This document shows, one piece after another, positions 61,891-64,000 of a stretch of DNA of 64,000 nt. A program made the position numbers and the translations under genes. Under the pieces are notes generated by a model. That model did no database searches and was not told the origin of the DNA. It saw only the letters and a list, made by a program, of their open reading frames with translations. The number at the start of each line of letters is the position of its first letter. Position 1 is the first letter of the stretch. The DNA lies in contig NC_091014.1 of the NCBI RefSeq assembly GCF_041296385.1, positions 52,718,078 through 52,782,077 on the forward strand. The letters are read 5' to 3'. The stretch comes from Aphelocoma coerulescens (Eukaryota; Chordata; Aves; Passeriformes; Corvidae).

Positions 61891-64000
61891 AGTACAGTAG
61901 CACAGAGTGATTCCCCATTATGCTATTTACGGTGTTATTGGTGTATTTCTTTCCACAGGTAACAAGAATATATAGAATAGATTGCTGCTGCCACCCAAGA
62001 GTCAAAGAAAAGAAAACCTCCTCAAAACAACATCTAAATAGTAGATCAGAAAGTCTTAACCTGAGATGATCTCAACATACATATCATAAGTCCTTTGAGG
62101 AACTGTACCCCTACTGAACACTTAGAAAGTCTTAAAAAAAAAAGTCAAGAAAATGGCCTAACTTGCCCTGGCTACATTACATCTGTAGTGAGAAAGTCAG
62201 AAAAGACAGAAGAAAGAGCAGGTCCATCTCTTTCAGTGGCAATTCAGTTAGACTGCACTAAGTAGTCCTAAACTGTGAGAAAGCAACTTCAAAAATCAGG
62301 GTGCTGACCTGCATTGCATACTACAGATTGTTCTTGATTTTGGATTCTACTTCTAAAAGTCTGCCTTTGACAACGTCTAATCTGCAAAATGCAAGGAAAC
62401 TGCCAGCCTGGGTTGAAAAGCTACCTGGCACCAAAATGGACTTTAAACTAATACATATGTAGAGTGTGCAATCAAAATCCTTAAGTCAATAAGACTTCAG
62501 TGCCTTATCAAGTGATCAATTTTCAAATTAGATACAAAGTATTTATTTCAAGTTAGTTTTACTGCAAGAGCACCTGGTACCACCAGTGATGCAACAGCTC
62601 TCAAAGCAGGCAAGGCAGGACAGCAATTTATGAAAGTGCTCATAAAGCAGGGAAAATATATCAATACTAACTACTTAGCAAGGAAATCAACATGTGTTCA
62701 GGTGGCACATACAAGTTTCTTTTACATGCTTTCTAGCCTACAGTCAGGATCCTGTCATTTTCTCATTTCTGGATTAAGACAACAGACCTTTATTCACCTT
62801 TCAGAATAAAACAGGAATTTCTATCTATATGGAATCTATCTGGTCCTAGCAAATAGGCTGCAGTGAACAATACTGGTTTTCTAGGAACTTCCCCATATGC
62901 TAAGAAGTAGCAACACTTTATTCTCATGTACTGAACCCTCAGACTCAAGACATTCGAGCATTCAGTCTCAAGAAGAGTTGTACAAGCTGAAGAAAAAGCA
63001 TCATGTGTGATCAGCAATGCCTCAAGAACCCTGCACGGCAGATAGGTCAGACAGCCACTGACTCTTGAGCCTACCTCTGTCAGACCAGCAAAGACACAAG
63101 AAACTCAACAGCTCCTGTCCCTCCTTCCTATTTATTATATTCCAGAGACACATCAACTTAGAAAGCTGCTGAACAGCCACCTTTTTACACAAATGTTTCT
63201 GAAGCCCAGCAACCTATTAGTGGATCAACTTATATCACAGTCACTGGTTTCACAACGAAACAAGTGGACAAGGCTTAATACAGGACACTGAATACAAAGC
63301 ACGCATGTGGCAGGGTTGACAGGAACCACAGGTGATGTTGGACCACATGGAAAACATTACACCTTAGCCGTGCTTTCAGACAAAGAATAACAGTAAGGTG
63401 CTTCCCTGCCTGGTGATACAAAAACTGAAAACCCAGAACTGAACAGGGCCTACATGTAACAGAGAAAGTGCCCTGAAGATATCACCAGTATTCCAGAGAA
63501 ATCAGCCATTCAAGCTTGCAGTCAAGCCCCAGCATTACAGACCCTAAAACACGCTGTCTGAAATGCCCTCCAAAAAAAAAATCAGAACTCAAAACATACG
63601 ACCAACAAAAGGCAGAACAAGATAAGGAGACACAATCTCATAGGATAATCCTCAAGTATCCATGAAAACGCAGAAGCAAAGGTGAAGCACAGACTTGAAA
63701 CAAAGTGCTAACAGAGTCATCAATTCCCAAGGCCTCTACAATGACAGAAAATTAAGCTAGACATGTCCAGGCAGTTTTATCAGGGAAGAAGAAAAGAAAC
63801 CAACAAAAAAAACCCAAACAAAAACCCACATGGCTAAGAAAGAGGCACACGCCAGCCTGGTAGGAACTTTGCTATATCGCACTTTGGAGATCAGACCATA
63901 AAATCCATTTTAAAAGGGGCCTTTTCATGTAGATCCTCTATGAAGCCACAATTACCCAACAGTAACACAAACTCTGCCAAAATGTTCTAACTTAAAACAC

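Larger units (their letters stand above)
58263..64000 (-). other. EP300: EP300 intron 1 (partial)
   Basis: 5.7 kb upstream of exon 2. There is no GC-rich stretch and no sequence encoding the expected p300 N-terminus, so exon 1 and the promoter are beyond the right edge. Contains the CR1 fragment at 59.2 kb, a C/A-rich patch (59908-59960) and a 12-bp duplication. Nothing else recognised. Confidence 0.7.

Overview
The window is a vertebrate, most likely avian, nuclear DNA segment. The genes are split by AT-rich introns with canonical GT...AG sites. The recognisable interspersed repeats are CR1-type LINE fragments, the dominant LINE of birds and other sauropsids, and the two recognisable proteins are close to but not identical with the mammalian ones. 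The exact bird order cannot be read from the sequence; a turtle or crocodilian is a less likely alternative.

About four fifths of the window is one minus-strand gene, EP300 (p300 histone/lysine acetyltransferase). Thirty coding exons, equivalent to human exons 2 to 31, were placed between 58262 (start of exon 2) and 13199 (stop codon). Every junction is GT-AG and every phase agrees, giving one open frame of 2,414 whole codons after the split first codon, plus stop. The first coding exon lies beyond the right edge, so 58263-64000 is intron 1. If exon 1 has the human size, the full protein is about 2,446 residues. All p300 modules are present in order: LxxLL-containing nuclear receptor region, TAZ1, KIX, CRD1, bromodomain, RING/PHD, HAT with autoinhibitory loop, ZZ, TAZ2, the IRF3/coactivator-binding (NCBD/IBiD) helices and a Q/P-rich tail. 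A 3' UTR of about 1.2 kb ends at an AATAAA signal near 12040.

At the left edge, also on the minus strand and downstream of EP300, are the first five coding exons of L3MBTL2 (37-3968), an MBT-repeat Polycomb protein. Its start codon sits in a GC-rich promoter region at about 3.74-4.2 kb containing a ZNF143-like element and a CCAAT box. The rest of the gene lies beyond the left edge. The EP300-L3MBTL2 head-to-tail order is as in human 22q13.

The roughly 7.4 kb between the two genes (about 4.6-12.0 kb) shows no convincing protein-coding gene. It holds CR1 fragments at 4.24-4.63 kb and 9.36-9.51 kb and low-complexity tracts. More CR1 fragments lie in introns of both genes. Other items of note are a CTCF-like site in a small CpG-rich patch of EP300 intron 26, a palindromic TG/TA hairpin in intron 30, and altered CRD1 SUMO-type motifs. 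No prokaryotic, viral or CRISPR-like system was found. Functionally both genes encode chromatin regulators: EP300 an activating acetyltransferase and L3MBTL2 a repressive compaction factor.
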